From Magnolia sinica (lineage: Eukaryota; Streptophyta; Magnoliopsida; Magnoliales; Magnoliaceae), in assembly GCF_029962835.1 (NCBI RefSeq), contig NC_080588.1:47041001-47105000 (forward strand): a stretch of 64,000 nucleotides of DNA, in the 5' to 3' direction. This document shows positions 11,445 through 21,283 of this stretch, piece after piece. The first letter of the stretch is position 1. The number at the start of each line of letters is the position of its first letter. The translations under genes and the position numbers were made by a program. The notes beneath the pieces are model-generated. The model was not told the origin of the DNA. It made no database searches and saw only the letters and a program-made list of their open reading frames with translations.

Positions 11445-11837
11445 ATTTGGCCGCTGTGGACCCTTTTGTGTTTCTGATCGCCATCGGATGGGTAATCCAG
11501 ACCGTCCATCATGTAGTTCAGTGAAAAATGTCCCAGGGGACGTGGATCTTTTAGAAAGAAAGCAAGGACATAAGGGAGTTGGGACACTGTTTCTTGGCTG
11601 CAAAAAGGCTACTCACCAACTCATGTTGCTACGTAAGGAGTTACGCATAGGCTCTCCCAGCCCGCCTCGCAGGTTATAAAAGAGAGAGAAGCAGAGAAGG
11701 GGGGAGCCAGCAGTGGTGGACGTGGAGCAGTTTAAGTTCTTTTGTTTTCTATTTTTATTATTTTTATTTAGGAATTAGCCTAATCATGTCTATCTTAGGC
11801 TAAACCTCTTAGCTAGGGCTAAGAGGTGAAGCTTGTA
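11445..11837 (+). repeat. Internal promoter-bearing duplication, copy 1
   Basis: A 393-bp block from ATTTGGCCGCTGTGGACCC to GAGGTGAAGCTTGTA. It is repeated at 12524-12916 with a constant offset of 1,079 bp and only one difference noticed by eye (TAGCTAGGGCT against TAGCTGGGGCT). Contains a TATA box at 11675-11680 (GGTTATAAAAGAG). Confidence 0.9.
11675..11680 (+). promoter_or_regulatory. TATA box of solo LTR, copy 1
   Basis: TATAAA in the context GCAGGTTATAAAAGAGAG, followed by an AG-rich leader. The minus-strand family members keep a TATA box at the corresponding place (near 32801-32806 and 58816-58823), supporting this as the LTR promoter. Confidence 0.65.
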
Positions 11838-12523
11838 GTCTGATGGGAGAGACTTTGCTCGTGGTTCCAACGCCGTGACTTGCGCACCGAACCGATACCC
11901 GGTAAGAAGATGCCGATCGGCGTTTATTTGAAGAAACACCGCGTTGCGGATTTCGAGGGAATCTCTACACAATTAGTCCCACTAATTAAACATAAATGCA
12001 ACCATACCTCAAAGTACCTCACCCATTCCCTCTTTTTCCAAAAGTCCACCATCTTTCCACCTCACCATTTCTCTTTTCTCATTTTCAACCTCAACCATCC
12101 CTCTTCTCCACCAATTTCAAACTAAACCATACCCCTCATCACTTCTTTCTTACAACCATCACTCCACCCATCCCTCCACCCATTATTTCTATCTCTCCCT
12201 CTCATTCTCTAGCAAATTTTCCAAATCCCATGAGAAATTTCACTCATCCAACACTCCCTCTCAACTTCAAGTGTGGCCCACCCTCTCATCTCCAATCTCA
12301 ACCATTCATCTTTCATCAATCTCCATTAAAAGTGAAGGTAAGGAGCTAAGGAGTCCAAAGGAGCAAGGAGAAGGAAGATAAGGTGGGTGATTTGTCATTT
12401 TTTTTAAATTTTAAGGCCCACTTGTTGGTGGGACCCATTTGGATGTATGTGATTTTATCAAGAGGGCCCATAGTGGCGGGGTTCCTCTATCTCACCGTGT
12501 ATCTCTCTCTCTATCTCTCTCAC
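11838..12523 (+). other. Spacer between the two promoter blocks
   Basis: 686 bp separating the duplicated blocks. The first 130 bp is GC-richer (around GCACCGAACCGATACCCGG), followed by a long C/T-rich, purine-poor stretch (about 11996-12330). It contains open frames, but their composition (Pro, Ser, His, Phe) reflects the pyrimidine bias, so no gene is called. Confidence 0.4.
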
Positions 12524-12916
12524 ATTTGGCCGCTGTGGACCCTTTTGTGTTTCTGATCGCCATCGGATGGGTAATCCAGACCGTCCATCATGTAGTTCAG
12601 TGAAAAATGTCCCAGGGGACGTGGATCTTTTAGAAAGAAAGCAAGGACATAAGGGAGTTGGGACACTGTTTCTTGGCTGCAAAAAGGCTACTCACCAACT
12701 CATGTTGCTACGTAAGGAGTTACGCATAGGCTCTCCCAGCCCGCCTCGCAGGTTATAAAAGAGAGAGAAGCAGAGAAGGGGGGAGCCAGCAGTGGTGGAC
12801 GTGGAGCAGTTTAAGTTCTTTTGTTTTCTATTTTTATTATTTTTATTTAGGAATTAGCCTAATCATGTCTATCTTAGGCTAAACCTCTTAGCTGGGGCTA
12901 AGAGGTGAAGCTTGTA
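12524..12916 (+). repeat. Internal promoter-bearing duplication, copy 2
   Basis: Near-identical copy of 11445-11837. It is preceded by a CT-rich run ending TCTCTCTCACATTTGGCC and followed by ACGTGATGGGAGACTTTAC, where copy 1 is followed by GTCTGATGGGAGAGACTTTG. The shared GATGGGAGA just beyond the block suggests homology once extended a little further. Confidence 0.9.
12754..12759 (+). promoter_or_regulatory. TATA box of solo LTR, copy 2
   Basis: TATAAA in the same context as at 11675, 1,079 bp downstream, giving the LTR two potential start sites in the same direction. Confidence 0.6.
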
Positions 12917-13604
12917 ACGTGATGGGAGACTTTACTTTATGCCTTTGACTTAATTTAATTTGTGAACTGAACTTGATATTAGTTTGATTATTAAGGGAAT
13001 ATTTTTTAGTTTTTAATGGTCTGTTGTGACTAAAATTACAATGGGTCTGCGATAGCTTTGAGCATGTTCCTTTCCTTTTTATGTTTATGACGTCAGGAAG
13101 CCCTGTTATTCACCATCGTCTGCTGGGCATGGTCGGATGATGGTACCTTTCCTAACCTTCATACATTGATTGATTGGTTAGTAATTAGTTTAATTCTGTT
13201 GTTTACTTTGTCTCTTGGGCATAGTTTGGTGATGGAATCCATTCTAATTCATATACCTTTCATCTCTTGAAAACTATATCATAGGAAGTTCAGTTGATTT
13301 TCATGGTTACACCCTTCAACTGGATGAAGATGGGACTCTAAATCCAGTTGAGTTCTTGAAATAGGCATAAGATCTCCCTGATCTCTATAAGTGGATCCTC
13401 TGAATCTCTAGTTCCTTTCCCTGAATTGTTTAAGTTTTAGATAATTATTTCATCATTATTCTTCAAATTACACTCGATTTAGATTTCATCTCATTCTAGT
13501 TTTAGTTAGTTTCGGATTACGTACAGGTTTCAGTCCCTTAGGATTCGACCTCGGTCTCACCGAGTTTATTACTACATCACAACCCTATACTTGGGGAGTG
13601 AACA

Positions 13605-13609
13605 ACTAT
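13605..13609. other. Target-site duplication ACTAT, right copy
   Basis: Pairs with 10138-10142. The chromovirus LTR resumes at AAGCATGAATTG. Confidence 0.9.
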
Positions 13610-15588
13610 AAGCATGAATTGAATGGCTTTTGGTTTATTTCCTCAAGGCCCATTATGTGATATTATTTATATGCATAGCCGCCCTTTTGTGTTGGTAATT
13701 AGGCCTTATGGACTAAGTCCTTTTGGATAGACGCATTGATCTTGGGCCTATACTCTCCCATCTATTGTGATGGGCTTAGGGGCAAGAATATGCAAGAAGT
13801 TAGGCCTTTGACCACCCATTAAAATTGACCCTATACTTAGGCTAAAAAGTGAGGCCCAACTTACTTGTATTAAATGTGAGAATTGCCCATGTAAATGAAC
13901 TACCAGGCTGCCCATGAAGCCCACCACAACATATGGATTTATGACCCTGATGGTTAAGCCCAAACCTCACTTGGGGGCCCACTATATGGTCTATGAGATT
14001 GGGTTTGGAGTATGGCCCATTAGACCATACATTGATTAGGCCTTAGACCTTACATTATATGCGTAGAGACTACCTTTTGGGACCCAGTCGAGGTTGGATG
14101 TCCTCCTTGGAAGCCCTAAGGTAGGCCCATAGAGGCCCTTATAGGTGGTTGAAGGCCCACCTTGGGCCTGATTAGGATCGTTCCTCCTTAGGATTATGAC
14201 TCTCTTAGCTTGTGAGTTGTGTCAAAGTACTGGGCCCCCACCAGAGGACTTCTCTTCTCCTTAGAACACTTGTCTATGTGCCTAGACCTTGTCCCTCCTT
14301 AGGACGGAGGATTCCATATTCCACAGGTAGTACACTTACATTTTTGTGACCCATATGCATCATCTGTATGAATTGATTGCATTGTGTGGTGGTCATTGAG
14401 GGATGGAGTTTCTCTCCTTGTGCACATTGTGTGTCTGCAGCTAGTGCATGATCTGTATGTGTGACTCATGCATTGGCATCGCATTTCATGATGATACCAC
14501 CATTGCTTCATCAAGGCCTTGCCTTCACAGGGATATTCATGGATGGTCGTATGTGTGGACACCAGAAATATTAGTTGAGCATACTGGGTGCATAGGATGC
14601 CCATGGGTAAAATTTTTAAAACTTCCATGGTACCAAGGATCTGCTCCAACGCCGTGACCGGGTGGAATATATGAGCGCACGAGGGCCTTATGCCGTTAGG
14701 CCATGACTTCTACTGTCCTATAGTTGGTTGGATAGGGATGTGGCCTTACCTGCCTGGTGTGAGGAGGCATTGCTAGGCTAAGTCTAACCAGCTCATAAAT
14801 GGGTCTGCTACCGTCAGGCCTTGCTGGTGATTGGCTGTCCACAGGCGGGTAGTGAGGTCTCTTACGTTCGTTTGACTGTGCAAGGTCTGTAGAGCGGTAG
14901 TCATTTAGCAGTGTAATGGACCCCGGTGATTTTCTTATGATTGAAAATGTACTTGACTTGTGGTTTGGATATGAGCACTGACATTACTTGCATTGTATTA
15001 GCATTGGTTATACAAGCCCTTTCATGCATTGCCTTGGTATGGCGCCCATTACTCATTGCATCGCATTCATGGTAAGCCTTGGTAAGGCTAGTGATATGCT
15101 CATTGATCATGCTTATCTCCTTTTACCTCCTACTATTCTTCTGTGCACCATTGACACACACTTTCACCACCCTCTAAGCTTCTATAAGCTTATGCACGAT
15201 TGATGCATGCAGGAGACTCTAGGCAGGCGTCGTAGCAGCAGAGCGTGGAGTAGAGTTGAGCAGTGAGGACTCCAATATTGCTGATTTCTCTTTCTTTTCT
15301 TATTAACTTATGTATGTTCTTTTGAACCTGATGTAAACTTGTAAAAGTTCAAATTCTTAGTGGATTTTGTGATGTGTGCCCTTTGTTATTCTCAGATGTA
15401 CTTGTCGTGATCTTGGGTATGCTCGTATTGGTAATGATTATACTGTTATGAAAATCTTCCTTGTAGGATCCCAGGATCGGAACCTGCCTCAGGAGCTGAG
15501 AATGGAGTACTATGGAAGATGTTACGGTCAGAACCAGTCATCGGGTTCCTTGTGATTCTGGTTACTGAGTCTAGGGTGTGATAGGAGT

Positions 15589-15600
15589 TGGTATCAGAGC
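15589..15600 (+). promoter_or_regulatory. Primer binding site (initiator-Met tRNA)
   Basis: TGGTATCAGAGC is complementary to the 3' end of plant initiator methionine tRNA, the usual primer of Ty1/copia elements and plant chromoviruses. It fixes the 3' boundary of the 5' LTR and the plus-strand orientation. Confidence 0.92.
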
Positions 15601-15745
15601 ATAGTAAGTAATTCTGGAATGACTCGGGCTAACATCGCATGTCTGGTAAGGGCATAGGACAAGTAGTGTCCCGAGCTCCTTCATTTCGCTTCATATTGAG
15701 CCTGTAATTATCCTTATTCTGTGTGTCGTCATTATTTTGTATACG

Positions 15746-16950
15746 ATGCCACGTGGATGTAGCGCCCGTGGTCGTGGTGCCCGTGGTCGAGGCGCCCGAG
15801 GTACCTATCATATTCGAGCACATCCTGCTCCCGTTGGTGAGGATCTGATTTCAGAGGTCCCGATCCAGCTTGTTCCTCCAGTTGAGCCCATAGCGTCCAA
15901 ACCTCCAGATGCTCTGGTTCCCCCACCCATTCCCCCTTCTCAGCCTGCTGTTCCAGTTACTGAGACTCCTGCTTCGTCGGCCGCACCCCAGCCTTCTCCC
16001 GAGGCGAGTGCTGCCCCTGCCTTTCCAACAGTACCTATAGGAGTCGAGCATTTCCAACAGCTGATGCAGCTTATTGCCACCGCATTGTAGACCCGTCAGC
16101 CAGCTACCGCCAAGGTTTCTGGGCAATCTGACTTGCCGCGTGCTAGTGCGATAGCCCGAGAGTTTCGGCAGCATGATCCCCTGAGGTTTAGTGGTGACCC
16201 TGACCCTTCTGCCACCGAGGCTTAGCGCACTAAGGTTGCAAGGATTTTTTACACTATACAATGTCCTGCGGGTCAGAGAGTATCCCTTGCGACCTATCTT
16301 CTTCAGGGTAAGGCCCGTCATTGGTGGTCATCCGTATCTAGGATGGTCGGACCCCAGTTCGTTTGGACGTGGGAGGAGTTCGTAACCCGTTTTGACCAGA
16401 AGTTTTCCCAGAGCATGTTTAGATCCAGCGGGTGATTGAGTTTGAGACCCTAGTGCAGGGTGATTTGACCGTATCTCAGTATGAGGCCAGTTTCTTAACC
16501 TTATCTAGATTTACTCCTCATCTCACCAGCGATGAGAAGATAAGGGCTCATCGTTTTGTGACTGGTTTGCGTCCTGCCCTTCGCAACCGTGTGGTAGGTC
16601 ATTGTTTGGAGACGTTTGACCAGGTTGTGCATCGGGCACTGGTTTATGAGGACTAGGCTATGACCCAGAGGTTGAGAAAGCAGAGTTCCGGTAGAGATCG
16701 GAAGAGGAGAGCACCAATCGGCAGTTTCAGGCAGCTCCGACAGCAGAGATAGAGGGGCAGATCAGGGTTTCAGCAGTCCGCAGTTCAGACAGTGGCTTCT
16801 TCATCATCGTAAGTACCGCCAGCCTCTTCATCTTCTGGCCCCTTTTCCGGTGTTTGCTTTGATTATGGGCAGGTCAGGCATCGGAGGCGTGAGTGCCCTC
16901 TTCCTATTCAACAGCAGAGGCTACCACAGTTACCCCCTCCTCGTCCTCCT
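15746..16950 (+). pseudogene. gag: gag relic of the chromovirus
   Basis: Starts MPRGCSARGRGARGRGA, the basic Gly/Arg-rich opening common in Tekay-type gag, and runs to a TAG after about 114 codons. Capsid-like sequence continues in shifted frames; 16432-16656 reads EFETLVQGDLTVSQYEASF and later RFVTGLRPALRNRV, typical of plant gypsy gag. A zinc-knuckle remnant lies near 16853-16905 (CFDYGQVRHRRRECP): the second Cys of CX2CX4HX4C is replaced by Tyr. Multiple stops make it non-functional. Confidence 0.8.
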
Positions 16951-17169
16951 CAACAGTAGCAGTAAAGAGCACAACTTCCACCTGCAGCTCCTAGGGCTCC
17001 TCCTCAGCAGCAAAGGCAGCTAGGCAAACCTCCTCAGCAGAGGCAGCAGTAACAGAGACGACAGCAGCAGCACCACCAGCAGAGGGGGTATCTGTATGTT
17101 GTCCGGTCCTTGGGTCTAGTGTGTATAGCAGCCCAGCAGGCACAAACTGAGGACCCTTAGTCTTCCGGG

Positions 17170-17553
17170 TTGCTTCCCCTACCAGCTCAGGGCCGCTTTT
17201 ATTCTGCGCAGCAGGCATCAGGCCAGGACCCGCAGTCATCGACCGGTGGAGTCGTTGAGGGTATTTTTCTTGTTTCTTCTTGTGTTGCTCATTTTTTGTT
17301 TGATTCTGGTGCTTCCCATTCGTTTGTAGCCGAACAGTTTTGCCGATCGACCGGTATTCCATCGAAGTCCGTGTCTGAGGCCTTGGTCGTTTCGACTTCC
17401 ATGGGAAAGTCAATTGTGTTGATCCGTCGTTGTCCTTCTTGCCTAGTATTAGTGGGCGAGATGTTCCTTCCTGCCGATTTGTTCGTGATGCCGATGACAG
17501 GAATTGATGTTATTCTGGATATGGACTGGTTTGTGGAGTACGGTGTCACTTAG
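17170..17553 (+). pseudogene. Retroviral-type aspartic protease relic
   Basis: The frame includes FLFDSGASHSFVAEQFC, the DSG(A) active-site motif of Ty3/gypsy proteases, followed by about 70 residues ending GIDVILDMDWFVEYGVT (normally ILGMDWL). It is cut off by a TAG right after this motif. The downstream sequence continues the protease-RT linker in other frames. Confidence 0.85.
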
Positions 17554-17759
17554 ACTGTGCTGCGAGGACAGTTACATTTCATATTCAAGGCTTGCCAGTA
17601 TTCTGGTTCATCGCCGGGCCCAGAGGAGAGCCGCTATCTAGTTTCTTGGCTTTGGTCATCGAGGATTCTGTGGCAGAGAGTATTGAGCAGCTGTCAGTTG
17701 TTTGTGAGTACCCGGATGTTTTTAGGAGATTCCGGGTTTACCGTCGCATCTGCAGGTGG

Positions 17760-18550
17760 AGTTCCATATTAATCTGGTGCCCGGTACCGTGCTTATCTCG
17801 AAGGCCCCCTACCGGATGGTACCATAAGAGTTGAGGGAACTGCAGGAGCAGTTGGATGAGCTCTAGAAGTTAGGTTTTATTCGACCTAGCAGTTCGCCTT
17901 GGGGAGCCCCGGTATTGTTTGTGAAGAAGAAGGATGGTTCATTGCGGCTTTGTGTAGACTATCACGAGTTCAACAAAGTCACCATCAAGAACTGATACCC
18001 GATTCCCCGTATTAATGATCTGTTCGATCAGTTGCAGGGTGCACAGTATTTTTTCAAGATAGACTTGCATTCCGATTACCATCAGATTCTGGTCCGAGAG
18101 GAGGACATTCCGAAGACAGCTTTCCGGACACGCTATGGTCACTTCGAGTTTCTGGTCATGTCGTTTGGGCTGACCAATGCGCCCGCCGTATTCATGCAGC
18201 TGATGAACTAGGTTTTTCGGCCGTTCCTCGATCAGTTCGTGGTGGTATTCATTGATAATATTCTTGTATATTTGAGGACTCGAGAGGACCATGCTGAGCA
18301 CCTGCGGATTGTGCTTGAGACCCTCTGTGCCCACCAGCTGTATACAAAGCTGGAGAAGTGAGAGTTTTGGCAGGAGGAGATGAAGTTCCTCGGTCACGTG
18401 GTGACGAGGGAGGGTATCGCTATGGACCCCTCGAAGGTTGATGTAGTGCGTCAGTGGAGCCAACATACGAACGCGTCCGAGATTCGCAGTTTCCTTGGTC
18501 TAGCGGGATATTATCGACGGTTTATCGAGGGTTTCTCTCGTATTGCAGTA
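17760..18550 (+). pseudogene. Reverse transcriptase relic with altered active site
   Basis: Conserved blocks are readable in order: [91 protein letters not shown]. At the polymerase signature the usual F(I/V)DD reads FIDN (18254-18259, GAT AAT), losing the second catalytic Asp. At least five in-frame stops are seen (for example after MVP, QLDEL, VTIKN, FMQLMN and TKLEK). It ends with FLGHVVTREGIAMDPSKV and the connection region. Confidence 0.88.
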
Positions 18551-18562
18551 CAGCTGACCTAA

Positions 18563-19100
18563 TTGACACGAAAGGGCGTGAAGTTCATCTGGAGTGACGC
18601 CTGCAAGAAGCTATTTATCGAGTTGAAGGACCGTCTCACGTCCACTCCTGTTCTCACTCTTCCTGATGGGAGTGAGGGTTTTGTTGTTTTCACCGATGCC
18701 TCCAGAGTTGGTTTGGGTGCTGTACTGATGCAGCACGGGAAGCCAGTGGCGTATGCCTCGCGCCAGCTTAAGGTCCATAATCTAAACTACCTCACTCATG
18801 ATTTGGAGCTTACAGCAATTATCTTCGCAATAAAGGTGTGAAAGCATTATTTATATGGGGTCAGGTTCGAGCTCTTCTCAGATCATAAGAGCTTGAAGTA
18901 CCTATTTTCGCATTCCGAGTTGAACCTGTGTCAGATGAGATGGATGGAGTTGCTGAAAGACTATGATTTTGACCTTCAATACCACCCGGGCAAGGCTAAC
19001 GTGGTGGCAGACGCGCTCAGCCGTCAGCTACGAGGCCTGGTGGCACATACGATGGTTCGACAGTGGCAGATGCTCGAGGATGTTTCAGAGCATGACTTTG
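18563..19100 (+). pseudogene. RNase H relic
   Basis: Reads [31 protein letters not shown] and [16 protein letters not shown], then a TGA, then KHYLYG; downstream DHKSLKYLF-type and [20 protein letters not shown] motifs and NVVADALSR complete a typical gypsy RNase H. Only a few disruptive changes are visible, so this is one of the better preserved domains. Confidence 0.85.
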
Positions 19101-19239
19101 AGTTTAGTGTGCAGTCTTCCATTGTTCAGCTTTCGAGCTTATCAATTCAACCCTCTTTGGTGGCCAGAGTGATCGAGGCTCAACAGATGGATGAGTCACT
19201 TCAGGAGTACCGAACAGAGGCCGTATCCGTGGAGCAATC

Positions 19240-20290
19240 AAACTGGTAGATTGGTTTCGATGGTGGATTATGCTTCAGATGCCGATTATGTGTCCCGAAA
19301 GTGCCAGAGTTGCGTCGTGATCTGATGACTGAGGTACACCAATCGAGACTTACTATCCACCCGGGCTCCACGAAGGTATATCTCGATATGAGGAGGCAGT
19401 ATTTTTGGCAAGGGATGAAACGCCAGATTACTAGTTTTGTGGCCAAGTGTGACACATGCCAGCGTGTCAAGGCCGATCACCAGAGACCCCCTGGTCCCTT
19501 GCAGCCGTTGAGTGTTCCAGAGTGGAAGTGGGAGCATGTATCGATGGACTTCATCGCATGTTTGCCGAGGACTCAGCACGGTCACGATACCATTTAGGTT
19601 ATCGTCGATCCTCTGACGAAGTCAACTCATTTCATTCTAATGCGTTCTTCCTGGTCTATGGACTGGCTGGCGAGGATATTCTTTGAAGAGATAGTGAGAC
19701 TTCACGACGTCCCAGTTTCGATCGTTTCAGACCGAGACTCCATATTTACGTCTCAGTTTTTGAGGAGTTTTCAGCAGGCGTTGGGAGTCACTTTGCATCT
19801 CAACACCGCTTATCATCCGCAGACGGATGGACAAACTGAAAGGATCAATCAGATCCTTGAGGATATACTCAGGGCTTGTGTGATCGACTTTGCGGGCAGT
19901 TGGGATGAGCATATGCGCATCGCCGAGTTCGCGTACAACAACAGCTATCAGGCGACTATTGGCATGGCTCCTTTTGAAGCACTCTATGGTAGACCGTGCA
20001 GATCTCCTAGTTGTTGGACTGAGGTAGGAGAGCGTCGTCTCTTAGGTCCCGAGCTTGTGCAGCAGACGTCAGAGGCTATTGATGTTATCAGGCAGAGGAT
20101 GCGCACAGCTCAGAGCCGGCAGAAGAGTTATGCTGATCGTCACCGTCAACCCCTCGAGTTCGCAGTCGGGGACATGGTATATCTCAAGGTCTCGCCTATG
20201 AAGGGCGTGGTTCTCTTTAGTGTGAAGGGCAAGCTCGCTCGGAGATTTATTGGACCTTTTAAGATTACCGAGCGCGTGGGCATTGTGACC
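19240..20290 (+). pseudogene. Integrase relic
   Basis: An N-terminal HHCC-type finger is visible (IHPGSTKVYLDMRRQYFW ... CDTCQRVK). The catalytic core follows: MDFIACLP for the first Asp, VSDRDSIFTSQFLRSFQ for the second, and TAYHPQTDGQTERINQILED with the Glu. The C-terminal GPF-like region (ARRFIGPFKITERVGIVTY, RLALPSELSTIHDKFHVS) is also present. A stop after HGHDTI (about 19597) and a frameshift before 19640 break the frame. The longest intact piece is 19640-20428. Confidence 0.88.
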
Positions 20291-20389
20291 TATAGGCTTG
20301 CCTTACCTTCTGAGTTATCTACGATCCACGACAAATTCCATGTTTCTATGTTACGAAAATGTGGGTCGAACACTATTCCTGTATTGATT

Positions 20390-20580
20390 GGCAGCCACTT
20401 GAGGTCCGTGAGGATGCTTCTACATTGAGCAGCCGATTCGTATTCTTGATCGGAAGGAGTAGGTCCTCAGGACCAAGGTCATTCCCTTAGTGAAGGTGCA
20501 ATGGGGTCATCATTCAGAGGTCGAGACGTCTTAGGAATGCGAGGCCGAAATTAGAGAGCGTTATCCTCATTTGTTCGATG
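20390..20580 (+). pseudogene. Chromodomain-like tail of integrase
   Basis: After a frameshift near 20360, the sequence reads LEVREDASTL, RFVFLIGRS..., VKVQWGHHSEVE and ECEAEIRERYPHLFDD in shifting frames. This corresponds to the P.L.VK.QW..H...EATWE.E..++.+YP.LF pattern of chromovirus chromodomains, and supports the Tekay/Del assignment. Confidence 0.7.
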
Positions 20581-20694
20581 ATCGATTGCTTGTATTACCT
20601 TCTCTTGTGATTGATGATTGAGATATATATATGATGATGTTTATGCATTTTGTTGTTCCAGTTTTGTCAATTTCGTAGATGAAATTTTTTTTGT

Positions 20695-20707
20695 TGGTGG
20701 GGAGGAT
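20695..20707 (+). promoter_or_regulatory. Polypurine tract
   Basis: GGTGGGGAGGAT immediately precedes the 3' LTR start TGTGAGAC at 20708, as expected for the plus-strand priming site. Confidence 0.8.
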
Positions 20708-21231
20708 TGTGAGACTCGACCCGAGTTCGCATGTGTGCATGTGTGTGTAAGTATACATCTCATTCATCTTGGTCCCGCGGTCCTACCGGTCGAATCCCAG
20801 TGACCCGTGACCCTTGGATAGTGTTTGCGGTCATCCTTAAATCCAGTCATGAAGACCGACTCGGATTGAGCCGAAACCTGTGCCATCTTATCCGCTTCAT
20901 CGTTGCGGTTCCAACGACGCGTTTTATGCGTCCATCTGACGTGTAAATCATAAGTTGTATGCATTTCATTTTCTAAGCCCTTAATCATGATCATGTGGCC
21001 CACCTAGGGGTGATGTGCACGGATTTTTAGGTAAGTCCCATCTCTTGGCACTATTTCCAACACACACTACACAACACTACCTAGGCCCTATTCCTACACC
21101 ACCTATCTCTAAAACACCACCCACAAACCTAAAAAACCTACTAACCCTACAATATTGTTTCTAACTCCCTATTGCAATAATCACTCTTCTCTAACCAAAG
21201 CAAGAGAGAAATGATTGCTTGCCTTAAAACC

Positions 21232-21283
<52 letters not shown>

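Larger units (their letters stand above)
10143..13604 (+). mobile_element. Solo LTR of a second retrotransposon family, nested in the 5' LTR
   Basis: A 3,462-bp unit beginning TGTTGAGGGTCAAATAT and ending CTTGGGGAGTGAACA, flanked by a perfect 5-bp duplication ACTAT. Termini of the TG...CA type plus a 5-bp duplication are diagnostic of LTR-retrotransposon integration. No primer site, polypurine tract or pol is present inside, so it is best read as a solo LTR. The same family occurs in reverse orientation at 31908-35050 and 58040-59345; in the latter it abuts a polypurine tract, which identifies these sequences as LTRs. It holds a 393-bp internal duplication with two TATA boxes. Both the start (CCTTG..TGAT/GATTCT and AAGCATCAA region) and the end (GTAGTAATAA...CGAGGTCGAATCC on the opposite strand) match the 58-kb copy. 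Confidence 0.85.
7313..15583 (+). repeat. 5' LTR of the chromovirus (split by a solo LTR)
   Basis: Starts TGTGAGACCCGACCCGAG and ends ...GTGTGATA, six bases before the primer binding site; the expected terminal CA appears as TA. Removing the nested insertion (10143-13604) and one 5-bp target copy leaves about 4.8 kb, which is long for this group. Segments 7313-10137 and 13605 to about 14004 align with the 3' LTR. The remainder (about 14005-15583) has no partner because the 3' LTR is truncated. It contains a (CT)n tract (7837-7885) and three modules of about 190 bp near 8880-9440. Short open frames shared by both LTRs around 8006-8278 are retained by common descent and do not look like genes. 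Confidence 0.85.

Noticed and set aside
11292-11679. Overlapping frames on both strands, repeated at 12458-12758
   Set aside because: They sit in the duplicated LTR promoter block; the duplication explains their recurrence.
11996-12349. 117-codon frame rich in Pro, His, Phe and Ser
   Set aside because: Produced by a pyrimidine-rich stretch; no conserved motif.
15851-16321. 156-codon minus-strand frame
   Set aside because: Antisense shadow of gag.
17939-18466. 175-codon minus-strand frame
   Set aside because: Antisense shadow of the reverse transcriptase region.
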